DNA of 64,000 nt from Metarhizium brunneum (taxonomy: Eukaryota > Ascomycota > Sordariomycetes > Hypocreales > Clavicipitaceae), in assembly GCF_013426205.1 (NCBI RefSeq), contig NC_089425.1:4154001-4218000 (forward strand), written 5' to 3'. A program made the position numbers and the translations under genes. Below, piece by piece: positions 46,014 to 55,492 of this stretch. Position 1 is the first letter of the stretch, and every line of letters begins with the position of its first letter. The notes under the pieces are model-generated. The model ran no database searches. It saw nothing but the letters and a program-made list of their open reading frames with translations, and had not been told where the DNA came from.

Positions 46014-47304
46014 GGTTGGCCTCATAGTGTTCAATGTCGGGGTTCAATAGGAAAGGCCAAAAGGTGAGTGTACAAGTCGTCTTGGATCATCTAGGCGCTC
46101 GACGTTTAAATGTCAGACTGGACAAAGTTATTTATCCGTGGAATTTGTAATGATAGCTAACAGATATTATTCACTCGCCCCGCCCAGGACTTTGTCTGCC
46201 GAACGCATAATATAAGATGCGTGTCTATTTCGTCCTATACACTCTCTGTAACCCACCCATGTCTATATGGTTATATTGAAACACCATGTGAACAAGGGAC
46301 ACCCCGCCCTATATCGTTGAACGCGCGCGCAAAGGTGGACCTCGTATGGCTATTTGTCGGCTATACGCCTTGATCCTGTCGCAGAGTTTGTAAATTTACT
46401 AATCAAGTTAACTTGGTTTGGTTAGACGGATATTGGTGTGGATAGGATATATTGAAGCATGATTTATAGGATATATCACCGACTCAGGCATTTGCCGCGC
46501 CGTCCGATGCGTTCGCCGTCCTAGGCGTTACCGATCGCCGTCTCAGGTGTTCAGGGTCTATGTAGTTTATGTCCGTTGTAGAAATCATGCTTGTTTCTCC
46601 ATCTCGTAAACTCAATCCTGGCCTATATTGTACTGGCATATTCCCGCACTCCTATGAGGTGCTTCACGGATGTTGAATCGAATGGGGCCATCATGTCATG
46701 TTTCCTCCGAGGAGAAAGGGGTATCAGATTCTAAGCTCGAAGCGAGATTAAGTGGCTTAGGAGAGATACATATGCCGTACTATATCTAAATTACGGCATC
46801 TTGGGTACATATCGTGACTCGCATGACGCGATCGAATGATTGCATTTCTTCCAGAAGCGGGTCTGATATAGAAGTCGCGAGCATTGTTACAAAAGTGAAA
46901 CGTACATGGGCAAACAAATTTTAAAATTATACGAGTATTTGCCGCAAGACGCAAAGCAAATGCCGAAGTGTTAGACCTTGCAACTCGGCTGGCTATAACC
47001 CTTGTATGCCGGAGACGGCGACGTCACCTCAGCTCTGTACGGTATGATTCCAGGCGTCCATTGTTATCAAGTGGCGAACCTCCCAAGGATGACAGCAGGG
47101 CAAGGATTGCGTTAGCAGAGAAACCAAGAGGGTCGGTCTGACGGCTGTAAATCGGCCTTGGTCGTGGGCTCATTAACGTCGCGCGACGGATGGTCCCATG
47201 AAAGAGTGCGAAATCATCTTGAATATAGCTGGGCATTAATACCGCAAGGCCAGTTGCCCAGTTTATACAATGAATATATAAGCGAGCTTCTTCTCGCCAC
47301 GTAG
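46014..47304. other. Divergent intergenic region with a short minisatellite-like stretch
   Basis: AT-rich, with no supported gene. Bases ~46480-46557 repeat a degenerate ~20-nt unit built on gccgtc...aggcgtt. The rest is promoter for the flanking secreted-protein genes. Confidence 0.45.
46480..46557. repeat. Degenerate minisatellite, about 3-4 units of ~20 nt
   Basis: Units share a gccgtc core followed by t/g-a-ggcgtt or similar. It is GC-rich within AT-rich surroundings. Confidence 0.35.
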
Positions 47305-49782
47305 ATGTTAACATTGCAGCCTTGGCCTACTCTGAAACCATTTCTCTCATTACTCTCACTACTTTCACTACTTTCACTCTTCTACATGTTACGACTCGTT
47401 CTAAACTCCATGGTCCTCTACCTGGCATGGCCAGGTGGGACTCATGGAGCGCCGCAGGAAACAAATGCAAACCAACTAAGAGGGCCACTGTCTCTGCTTT
47501 CTGGCGACGGCTCCATTTCAGCCGACTTTGGACTGCCGGGTGAGCATCTGGCAATGGTCAAGAGACAAGAACTTTTGCTCTGTGATTTCGACTTTGAAGA
47601 TCATGAGCCTGTGGAGGGGCTAGATGGCGAGAGGCCCATCACCACAGATGAAGAGGTTTTAGTGACGCCCGAGAGAATCAATGTAGCTGAACAAGCCGAG
47701 AGGGTATCTGTGAAGGAATTCGAAGAGGCTGCGACGCAACGTCTACTCAAAATACCAAATTCTTGGGTGAAGAATGGCATCGATTCGTTTACTAAAGCGA
47801 GAGAGAAGCTTGGATACAAGCCACTCGAGGCTACTTCCCGCGAACTTACATCTGACCTTGGCGGAAAGGGCATCAGTGGTCTTAAGGCAGTCAAGGCAGC
47901 AGGAGGAGCAGCGGCGGCCGTCGCATGGGTCGGAGGCATCGTGTCCTCGTTTGTGAGGAACACGACTGCTTTGGACAAGGCCGCTGCCTTCCTGGTCGTC
48001 ATACCCTTTGTAGGCTGCGCCGTGAATACCGCGGCCGAGTTGGAGAAGGGCGATGACAAGAATTTCGATCTCGTCGTGCTAGATAGCGTCCTGTGCGGCG
48101 TCGCCGATGCTCTGCTGTTCGGCCCTTTGCTTCCGTTTGGGTTGGCAATACACTTTGTCCGGGCCGTCATGAGCTTCTTTCGTCGTCCTCCTAATGCACC
48201 AACTCTCGAGCAGCTCCGACAACGACGCGATGACTCCTGGGATCAACAACTCGAGTATATTTACCAAAACATTTACTCGCACCCGTATCTTGATCCAACA
48301 CAGAATTTTGCTACTAAAATGGAGAGCGCCTTTGCCATTGACACTTTGAGCGTTCTTTCGGAATCCGCCAAGATAATTGGCGTGCTGAATGCGACCAGCT
48401 CAGCAGACGTCGTTCCCAGCTCGGCAGACCTCGTTCCCAGTTCGGACCCCGACTTGGAACTGGACGAAGTTCAAGTCAGGACCGAACAGGCCATCTATAA
48501 AATCAAACAGGATAGGTGGGATGTGGTTGCTCGTCGCCAACGCGAGTATCTCTTTGGCATTCTGGACCAATTCACTCGCGGTACAGCCTTCCAGTTGACA
48601 GAGTTGGCCAAGGCGGTCAATGAGAAATTCATTAAGCATATTAATGAAGAGGAATTTATTGAGAATTATCGCGATCAAAGTCGATTTGAGGAATGGATTG
48701 ACTCTGTTACCACGGAAACTCTTAGGCCTATAGACCGTTTTTCTATAGCTCGCGCTCAGATGAAGGAGGCTGGCACACAACTTGCCAAGACCCCCCCGGC
48801 TCTACCGCGGGCGTTGAATGTTGCCTTTATCATCGGGCAGTCCAAGGGTATCGACTATGCTCAGTCAGATACGGTGTCTTTATTTAATTATTTTGAGGTA
48901 GAGATGGCTGAGGCGTCAACTGCAGCTATACCAGGACTTTACCGATTTTATACCATGGTTCGACACACACACCAGACTGTATTATTTCTCCAAGGCTCCC
49001 TTAAAGAAGAGGACTTTGATAATTCAATCTGGCCTGTTGAGGACCTTGATACCCTGAACAAGTTCCGGCTTCTTGCGGCCATGAAGCTAGGCAAGTTATA
49101 CGAAGAGGCCAAAATAGAGTATCTGGATGAAGAGTATCGCACGAATAAGTATATTCTCAGCCCCACAGCGCCTCCAATCATTGTTAACCCATCTATTCCT
49201 CCTTTACCTGAGTATCCCGACAATGCTTATCTCATAAGCCTCGCTATTGGGCTGGTTGACGCTGTCAGCAGCGATGACTTCAACGACGAAGTCTTGGACT
49301 ATTTAAAGACGCGAACATCGGAAATCCGGCTCAAGAACTGGAAAGCATTACAAGAGAGGATCCGGGCCATAAAGACAAAGTTGGATGAGCTGGCCGCAGA
49401 GGAATACAGAGGGGCCCCTGTATCATCAGCCGAATTCATGACCAGGCACCTGCAGACCTGTGTCGACCTGGGTTCAGACGAAGGAGGCTGCAAATATATT
49501 GTGGGGGGTTGTTATTACGCCCAAAACACGACGGATCAATTCGCCTCGGAATGCATACATGAAGCGTTCCAGCCAATTGGCCAGGCCCAGAAGACAGTCC
49601 AGAGGCAATACCGGGAGGCATGCGACATGTTCCCTAGCCGTCAGGCGTGTATGACAGCTCTTAGGAAATGCGCGAAAGAGAACCCCAAAACCCGAGTCAA
49701 GGTCCTCTTTACGTGCACAGCCAAGGCCGCCCCCAAGCCAGACGATTCGGATACAGCTGCCGCGCCGCAGAGTACTGGCTAA
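47305..49782 (+). CDS. Large secreted protein, 825 residues, possibly related to C-terminal part of fungal enterotoxin-A-like proteins
   Basis: A single-exon frame. The first 27 residues are a Leu/Ser run encoded by a tactttcac-type microsatellite; starting at Met28 (47386) instead gives a cleaner signal peptide ending near GTHGAP. A 'MVKRQE' Kex2-like site follows near residue 85. The central part has two hydrophobic helices (AAAAVAWVGGIVSSFV and AAAFLVVIPFVGCAV), then long charged helices. The last ~110 residues hold eight or nine cysteines (for example HLQTCVD, GGCKYIVGGCYY). The hydrophobic 'PFVGCAVN' region reminds me of the C-terminal half of heat-labile-enterotoxin-like proteins of insect-associated fungi, but no ADP-ribosyltransferase domain is present. 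That link is a recollection, not a search result. Confidence 0.7.
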   Translation: MLTLQPWPTLKPFLSLLSLLSLLSLFYMLRLVLNSMVLYLAWPGGTHGAPQETNANQLRGPLSLLSGDGSISADFGLPGEHLAMVKRQELLLCDFDFEDHEPVEGLDGERPITTDEEVLVTPERINVAEQAERVSVKEFEEAATQRLLKIPNSWVKNGIDSFTKAREKLGYKPLEATSRELTSDLGGKGISGLKAVKAAGGAAAAVAWVGGIVSSFVRNTTALDKAAAFLVVIPFVGCAVNTAAELEKGDDKNFDLVVLDSVLCGVADALLFGPLLPFGLAIHFVRAVMSFFRRPPNAPTLEQLRQRRDDSWDQQLEYIYQNIYSHPYLDPTQNFATKMESAFAIDTLSVLSESAKIIGVLNATSSADVVPSSADLVPSSDPDLELDEVQVRTEQAIYKIKQDRWDVVARRQREYLFGILDQFTRGTAFQLTELAKAVNEKFIKHINEEEFIENYRDQSRFEEWIDSVTTETLRPIDRFSIARAQMKEAGTQLAKTPPALPRALNVAFIIGQSKGIDYAQSDTVSLFNYFEVEMAEASTAAIPGLYRFYTMVRHTHQTVLFLQGSLKEEDFDNSIWPVEDLDTLNKFRLLAAMKLGKLYEEAKIEYLDEEYRTNKYILSPTAPPIIVNPSIPPLPEYPDNAYLISLAIGLVDAVSSDDFNDEVLDYLKTRTSEIRLKNWKALQERIRAIKTKLDELAAEEYRGAPVSSAEFMTRHLQTCVDLGSDEGGCKYIVGGCYYAQNTTDQFASECIHEAFQPIGQAQKTVQRQYREACDMFPSRQACMTALRKCAKENPKTRVKVLFTCTAKAAPKPDDSDTAAAPQSTG

Positions 49783-50429
49783 AAGGAGAGGAGACTGGGC
49801 TCACACATGTATTTCTTCCAGGGGCCACCTCTGGAGTGATGAGGTGTCTCTGCGTAGTTCGGGCATGGGACTTTGGAAATGGTGAAACACTTGGAACATC
49901 TGTTAGGTTGCCGGAGGAGAGGGCTTGATGGTTGAGGACGCAGTCCGAAGGGTGATAAGCTTCCTGGGGGGGATCCCAACAACCTAGTTTCCACCTGCGA
50001 CCATAGATATAGTAGTCGTTACGGCGCATTCAATCTACAATGAGGGGATCAAGTTGACTAAATAGAGTGTACCATTGTCGTCTCCGCTAGAGAACCCTCT
50101 GTCACTTTTTCGCTCGGGCGGGCTGGTCGTCTTGTAGCTCGTGAGCCACGTCCCTAGTGAAGCTCTATTGCTCGTCTGGAACGCTCATTAGCCGCCAGTT
50201 GCATCCATCTACCTCGTGGTCGAAGATCGCTGGAGTGACGTGTCAGTCTATTCTGGTTTTTCTCAACACTCTCGTCTCATCTGATGTCGCGGTTAAGTAA
50301 ATATTTATCTCCGGTCGAGTATTACCTCGTATTCTGTAAGCCTTTGCGTTTTATTATCGTCCTCCAGTTGTCCAGCGCTATTCTTCGGTTGCTGGTAGCT
50401 GGAGCGAGTGTGAATTGGCGATCTCTGGG

Positions 50430-50560
50430 CGCCCTTATCTAGTAATAGTTTAATAATAGCTTCACAACCCTATAGCAGCCCACGAGAGCGGAGTTTAATT
50501 ATCACTCCCTTCTCCCCCCAGATGAATGTGGGCTAGGAGTACGCGACGTCTAAATGTTAG
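50430..50560 (-). pseudogene. Ankyrin-repeat fragment, frameshifted
   Basis: TPLSWAAI is followed one base out of frame by GCEAIIKLLLDKGA, together one ankyrin repeat. A TAA stop lies just before it in frame. Nothing intact flanks it, so this is a relic of an ankyrin-containing gene, perhaps of the NACHT-ankyrin type. Confidence 0.45.
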
Positions 50561-50971
50561 TAATAGAGACGTGGAGCGCGAAACGGAATGCCAAGATACC
50601 CTTATCGTATTTCGTGAGTCATAATAGACAAGCTCAGCCGGACTTCTTCGATCTATATCAGTTGGTGGGGTCAGTATTCAGCTATAAGCCATATTATACA
50701 CTATTATCCCTGTACAAAATATAAATCAAACAAAGTGGATAATTAGAGATAGCTGGCAAGGCGTGCTGGAAAAGCCGGTAAACTATAACTATACATACAA
50801 ATTCCATCAATATAGTGGTTAGTACACTTGATAGGGAAGACAATCAAGCTATACGTGCATAGCAGCAGGGTACTAGTTCAAGGCCAGCTAGTTCTATACG
50901 CTATATATTTATAATAGCCAAAGCTAGATAGAGAACTATAGTTATATTCAAGTTTAAATTACTCCGCTAAT

Positions 50972-51021
50972 AGCCGGCCGAGCTTAAACTCCTACGGAGA
51001 ACTCCATACAACGGCCAAAAG
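50972..51021. repeat. 50-nt dispersed element, copy 2 (3' flank of the cystine-knot-type gene)
   Basis: Partner of 18011-18060: 41 of 50 positions match. It lies 103-152 nt beyond the stop of the minus-strand gene at 51124-51367. Confidence 0.7.
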
Positions 51022-51123
51022 CCTTTTCCTCCACAAAGCCCAGCTATTAATACTATATATTAATACCTGGCTACCTGGGCTGGGATTTACAACTATATTA
51101 GCATATTACTTGTAATAAGGCTA

Positions 51124-51367
51124 TTACATATTCAGGAGATATCTTACATTACACTGCGCGTTAAGGCATTGATAAGGCGAGCAGCAGTCAGCGTCCCAAA
51201 ATCCTCCACATCGCTCTCCCTAGATTCCAAGCCTATTAGTTGCATGTCGCTACATACAAGACTTGCTCCAAGCTCGCGATACCTACATGCGGCAGACATT
51301 TGTTATATCGCGGACTTGCAAGAGCCGAACTAGCAAAGATAAGTAGATAAGCGATATTGAACTTCAT
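51124..51367 (-). CDS. Secreted peptide with inhibitor-cystine-knot cysteine spacing
   Basis: Exons 51367-51287 and 51219-51124 join in phase 0 to 58 residues. Residues 2-17 (KFNIAYLLIFASSALA) are a signal peptide with an ALA cleavage site. The mature 41 residues have cysteines at 24, 31, 39, 40, 45 and 50, i.e. C-x6-C-x7-CC-x4-C-x4-C, the layout of knottin peptides. The 67-nt intron has GTAGGT donor, an ACTAAT branch and TCTAG acceptor 11-12 nt later; without it the first cysteine is separated from the others by a stop. A TATA box is 104 nt upstream. A second possible donor (GTAAGA) right after the sixth cysteine might add a different tail. Knottins act as protease inhibitors, antimicrobial or effector peptides; the role here is unknown. 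Confidence 0.65.
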
Positions 51368-51470
51368 GGTTATTTCTTTTAAGTTAAGACGTAAGTATTT
51401 GATAATATAATTTTGGTTACGTAGCTAGAAGAATATGGAAATATTTGACTGGAAAAGGTGGAAGGTGGGG

Positions 51471-51477
51471 TTTTATA
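51471..51477 (-). promoter_or_regulatory. TATA box of the cystine-knot-type gene
   Basis: TATAAAA on the minus strand, 104 nt before the ATG at 51367. Confidence 0.55.
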
Positions 51478-51967
51478 GACAACTTCAGGGAGGCAGAACC
51501 CCCTTTGGTAGGTTCTAATCTACTATGTCTCCTGCCTTAGAGGCGTCAATGTGCTTGAACCTAATCGAAAACATCTAAAGGGCCAACGCCTTGATTGGCG
51601 TGTTTGTGACCTCCCAACCTCCGTTTAGCAGCCTGCCAAATGCATCCTATGGCCGAGACCTGGTCTAGAGGCCTTGTCTTGACAATAGCCTATGTATTCA
51701 TTTGAGGCATCTCGTACACTGTGCCTCTATTCCTGAACCTTATTGTGACGCGACGACTCGCAGTCATTCTGGTGGAAGATTCTGGGTGTGTCTCAACCAG
51801 GCGTAATACTGGCGTACCGATTGGCGCATGGAAACGGGAGCAAAACGATAAGCAATTTCCGCGTGGGGTATTGACGTAGGTGGCTCTTGAGAGAGTTTGC
51901 TGGCCGGGAAGGCTTGAGCCAGGTGCAATTCGTCAATCACAGTTGACGGAAATGCCCTTCAATGTTG

Positions 51968-52142
51968 GTTACACAAGGGCCACGATCACGGGACCTGGGG
52001 CAAAGTCCCTCACTGACTTCTTGTACGTATTTAAAGACCATGCGTCTTGGGTCCACGAGGCCTTGAGGAAAACCAAGGACCGTTGATACCGAAGATTGTT
52101 ATTGAGCTATTGACTCCAAGCCGACCATCGTACCCTGGTCAC
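51968..52142 (+). mobile_element. Inverted-repeat element family, copy A
   Basis: It begins with gttacacaagggc and continues with the family body, including ccttgaggaaaaccaagga and a tgatacc...gttatt segment. It aligns with copy B at 53374-53553 over most of its length. Here only one arm is present, so it is a solo or truncated copy. Confidence 0.65.
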
Positions 52143-52306
52143 AAATTACTACTGCAACGAGCACTGAGCGGAAAAAGCAAGAGCGGAATAAAATTCCCCT
52201 GTGCCAGTTACTCTCTTCTTTGCGACTATATTTTTTGTGCCGTTCAGTCCAAGTTCAACTGTGCGTGTTTGAGCCAGCAGTCTATTTTGCTCTCCCACAA
52301 GTCGAC

Positions 52307-53050
52307 ATGGAAATCTACCAGCGAGGCCAAGCCTTTATTGAAAAAGATGGCGATCTGGAATTCGCATTTACCAAACTCATCATCAAGGGACCAAATCACC
52401 AATATTTTTACGCTACTACAAAAGATCGCATCGGCACATTCTCTTCGGTGGATATAAATCAACTTGAAATGGTCCCAATCCCTCTCGAAAATATTTGGCC
52501 GCTTTTTTCAGACCACTTCTCGCAGGCAATGGAGCTCTCTTCATCAAAGTACTATATCAAGGAACCAAATCTATTAAGTTACGGTGATTCACCGGCTGCA
52601 CTACAAAGCAGCAACGAAATATTAAATGAGGTTTTGGTCTGTGAAATTCTAAAAGTAAACCCTCATCCTAATATAGCCTCCTATATAGGCTGTGTTGTTA
52701 CCAACGGCCGCATTCGAGGAATCTGTCTTACGAGATACAAGATGACGCTCGATGAGAGATTACAAGACACAAAAGCTTTCGATACAGATGCCTGTTTGCG
52801 GGAAATTGAACTGGGTATTCGTCATTTACACTCGCTGGGGCTTATTCACAATGACATTAACCCGGCAAATATCATGGTTGATGATAGTGATCGCCCAGTC
52901 ATAATTGATTTTGACTCCTGCTCTCACCACGGGGAGAAGCTAGGCCCCAAGGCAGGTACATGGGGGTGGTTCATACAGGGCATGGAATTTGCGAGGTACG
53001 AGAACGACTTCTTTGGGCTCGCAAAGCTCCGAGAATATATGCTCAAGTAG
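52307..53050 (+). CDS. Protein kinase-fold protein
   Basis: A 247-residue protein starting MEIYQRGQ; the longer open frame upstream lacks an obvious start. After ~85 unrelated residues comes a kinase-like fold: a YYIKE lysine strand, the catalytic loop HNDINPANIM at 181-190 (HND in place of HRD, with the conserved Asp183 and Asn188), and IIDFDSC at 199-205 with Asp201 at the DFG position. The C-lobe is short, ending about 45 residues later with LAKLREYMLK. This resembles small fungal kinase-like proteins often found in accessory regions. The gene lies between two copies of the TIR repeat. Confidence 0.75.
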   Translation: MEIYQRGQAFIEKDGDLEFAFTKLIIKGPNHQYFYATTKDRIGTFSSVDINQLEMVPIPLENIWPLFSDHFSQAMELSSSKYYIKEPNLLSYGDSPAALQSSNEILNEVLVCEILKVNPHPNIASYIGCVVTNGRIRGICLTRYKMTLDERLQDTKAFDTDACLREIELGIRHLHSLGLIHNDINPANIMVDDSDRPVIIDFDSCSHHGEKLGPKAGTWGWFIQGMEFARYENDFFGLAKLREYMLK

Positions 53051-54244
53051 ACCTTCAAATTATCTTGATGCGGAGAGGTGAAGTTCTTTTCACATAGGGG
53101 TGGAGGTGCAAGGTAGCGCTTGGGCTACAATCACATTAATATCAATATATACCTAATCTCCCGGACAAAACGTATTACAAGCCTCACATTCAAAGTGGTC
53201 AATGTGGCATGTCTATTTAGGGGCCCCAGATGTATTCATTTATTTATGAGCTGTGTTAAACAGCTGCTATTTACTGCTGCAATATGTTCCATGTGGTACG
53301 TACACCTCGTTCCATTTGGTTGCGCAAGAACCAACCATGTCCCTTGGTTATCTGTTACACGGAAATCGCCCTGTAACACAAGGGCTACGGTCACGGGATT
53401 AGGGCAGAAGGCCCTCACCGACTTCTTGTATAAATAGACGTCTTCGGCCCCTCAAGGCCTTGAGGAAAACCAAGGACCTTTGATACCAAAGACTGTTATT
53501 AGATGAATTGAGCTAAATTGCTCCAAGCCCTCTTTCCGAGCCCTTGTCACAACAGCAGACATGTGCTGTGCGATTGCACCCTCAGCCAAGGCCTGCAGTG
53601 CAATGGCTGTGACAAGGGCAAGTGATATTGGGCTTGGAACAGTGTTCGATATTCAGCTAATAATTCGCTTTGATATCAAAGGTCCTTGGTTTTTCTCAAG
53701 GCCTTAGGGGTCGATGACCCTTATTTATATCAAGAGGCAGTCAAAGGGCTGTCCTAGGTGCCTGAGGCCTCTGTTAGGTCTCAAGCCCTTGTGTAACTAT
53801 CGTCATGTTCAAGGTACGGCCCGTGCCTTCATGGCAACGTGACATCCGTGTAACAATGGCACTTTCGCTTGCTTTTGCGGTGCAACTGCACACGGCTAAA
53901 TGTATGATCCAGGAAACGAGTACGCAAATAGCTTTATCGGAGTGGAATAGTTGGGAACTATGAGCAGCTACGCTCACAATACTCTATCAAGCCCTTAGTT
54001 AAATTACGCTTTCCCTCCCGTCCAGTCCCAGCGCCTCTAAAGAAAGAAAAACACAGTAACACCGGCATAGTAAAGCACACCCAGAGCAAGGTGTTAATAT
54101 GTACTGATGAAATACAAGCCACTTGTTCATATTTATGCTACTCTCCAAGGCACTCCCTCCTTAGCTTCAAGGCACTCCATTTCTTGCCTCTCTCATAGAC
54201 ACACCATCATTTACTCTTAAACGATATGTTGTGCCCTTCCTCTT
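53051..54244. other. Intergenic dominated by an inverted-repeat element
   Basis: It contains the foldback element at 53374-53797. Short frames elsewhere are not supported. Confidence 0.5.
53374..53797. mobile_element. Foldback transposable element, copies B and C as inverted arms
   Basis: Left arm 53374-53553 and right arm ~53608-53797 are inverted copies. Termini are gtaacacaagggct and agcccttgtgtaac. Shared inner blocks include ccaaggacctttgat on the left and its complement atcaaaggtccttgg on the right, and both arms carry a TATAAATA/TTTATATC-like box. The ~55-nt spacer is GC-rich. There is no coding capacity, so this is non-autonomous. Confidence 0.7.
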
Positions 54245-54808
54245 CTAACAGCACCTCGGCACTGCCAATACCTTCCGGCCCGTGTATTCAGACGGGTCGA
54301 CTTTAAAGGGTAAGTAGGTGTTTGCATACAACCCCTCGTCGTAATCCATCTCGAAGATGTTGATTTGCAACACCTCTGGATCGGGATCATCAGCAGGAAC
54401 AAGGTGGTCGAACGTAACGCCGTAGTAATCAATAACCCTAGAATATTGAGAAACGTCAATCCAGTTCCTATACATACTATTTGCATACAGAGATTGGCCA
54501 CCATCTTACCTTCGAGGTCTCTCTTCTCGCACCCAACCTAAGTACTCATCTCGCATAATGAGATCGTTAGTAACGTCTGCCCGATCCTGTCGCCCATAAA
54601 TGACTTGGTACGCCAGCCTCGCTAACATGGGACCAGCAGGTTGAGGGAAGTCCAGATCTTCTAGGTTCCAGGGAACCTCGGGAAACAGTTTTTGAACAGA
54701 CATCAATGGGCCCTCAATCTGGATCCTTAGTGGGCTGGCGAATTGAGGCGGATGGCGAGGATGAGTGGGAGTGCGAATACAAGGTGGAATGTGTAATTCG
54801 AGAGCCAT
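54245..54808 (-). CDS. Hypothetical protein, 163 residues
   Basis: Exons 54808-54510 and 54437-54245 (72-nt intron, GTAAGA donor, TTCTAG acceptor) join in phase. The protein starts MALELHIPPCIRTP and is acidic and hydrophilic, with 'PEVPWNLEDLDFPQPAG' and, in exon 2, 'IDYYGVTFDHLVPADDPDPE'. It has no signal peptide, membrane segment or domain that I recognise. The smooth join across the intron and the normal codon use argue for a real gene in an otherwise poor stretch. Confidence 0.55.
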
Positions 54809-55492
54809 ACTTGACGTTTGTAGCACAGTTGCTTTGGTTATATGTATAGTTGCAGCAAATTACATTGAAAGATGAGGAACGAATTGTTTTGGTATAGTGC
54901 TACAGAGAACAGGTGAAGGAAAGGATGAAAAATAGAAAGTACGTCTGGTTTGGGGTCCTTATTAGTCAGCTTCTAGTCAGTTGGTTTCCAGTCATCCAGG
55001 CCACCAGACGGCTTCTTCTGTCTCGTAGCGCTTTGACACGACTCTTCCAAAATTTGCCTGGTGCATTTGCACTCTGCATGGTGCGTTTGCACGGCATGAT
55101 GCGTTTGCATCATAGTGCGTGTGTGATTGGCTTGTGATCATCGATTCATGCAGCCCGAATTAGGAAAATCACCGACACCACAATCTGGTTAGAACAGGGA
55201 ACAGGTTGCCCAATCATTCTTCATCTTCATCTCCACGTCTCCACCCGTCCGTGGCCTGCACGACCACACCTGTATGAAGTTGTCACGGCACTGTTCCGTG
55301 TCGCCAAATCTTTACATTCCTGAATACGGTACGTAGCTCTACGGGAAGTAGCTCCGCGGCAGAAACTGTGTCCTCTTTGTAACCCTTGTCACTCCTGCCG
55401 TGTATAAATAACCCGTATATTAGCACAAGCCTAGACATTAAATCGTCCGCGAATTCCTCCAAAGTTGGTCTTTTCTCGTTTCTCATGATAGA
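54809..55492. other. Intergenic, promoter of the tyrosinase gene
   Basis: No supported gene. A 67-codon minus-strand frame ending next to the tyrosinase start overlaps its TATA box and is rejected. Confidence 0.5.
55403..55410 (+). promoter_or_regulatory. TATA box of the tyrosinase gene
   Basis: TATAAATA, 90 nt upstream of the ATG at 55493. Confidence 0.55.

Larger units (their letters stand above)
49783..51123. other. Repeat-rich intergenic region with ankyrin-like remnant
   Basis: AT-rich, decayed sequence. The minus strand at ~50430-50515 encodes TPLSWAAI and, after a one-base frame change, GCEAIIKLLLDKGA, an ankyrin repeat. Around 50815-50885 there are weak tRNA-promoter-like boxes (tagtggttagtaca; agttcaaggcc), possibly a SINE. 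The 50-nt element copy 2 is at 50972-51021. Confidence 0.45.
51368..52306. other. Intergenic with repeat copy A
   Basis: Promoter of the cystine-knot-type gene, then a copy of the TIR element (51968-52142). A short open frame inside the repeat is not a gene. Confidence 0.5.

Noticed and set aside
50815..50885. tRNA-like sequence with A-box and B-box resemblance
   Set aside because: No cloverleaf with paired acceptor and T stems can be drawn, so not called as tRNA; a SINE fragment remains possible.
51880..52086. 68-codon plus-strand frame
   Set aside because: Lies inside repeat copy A and has no coding features.
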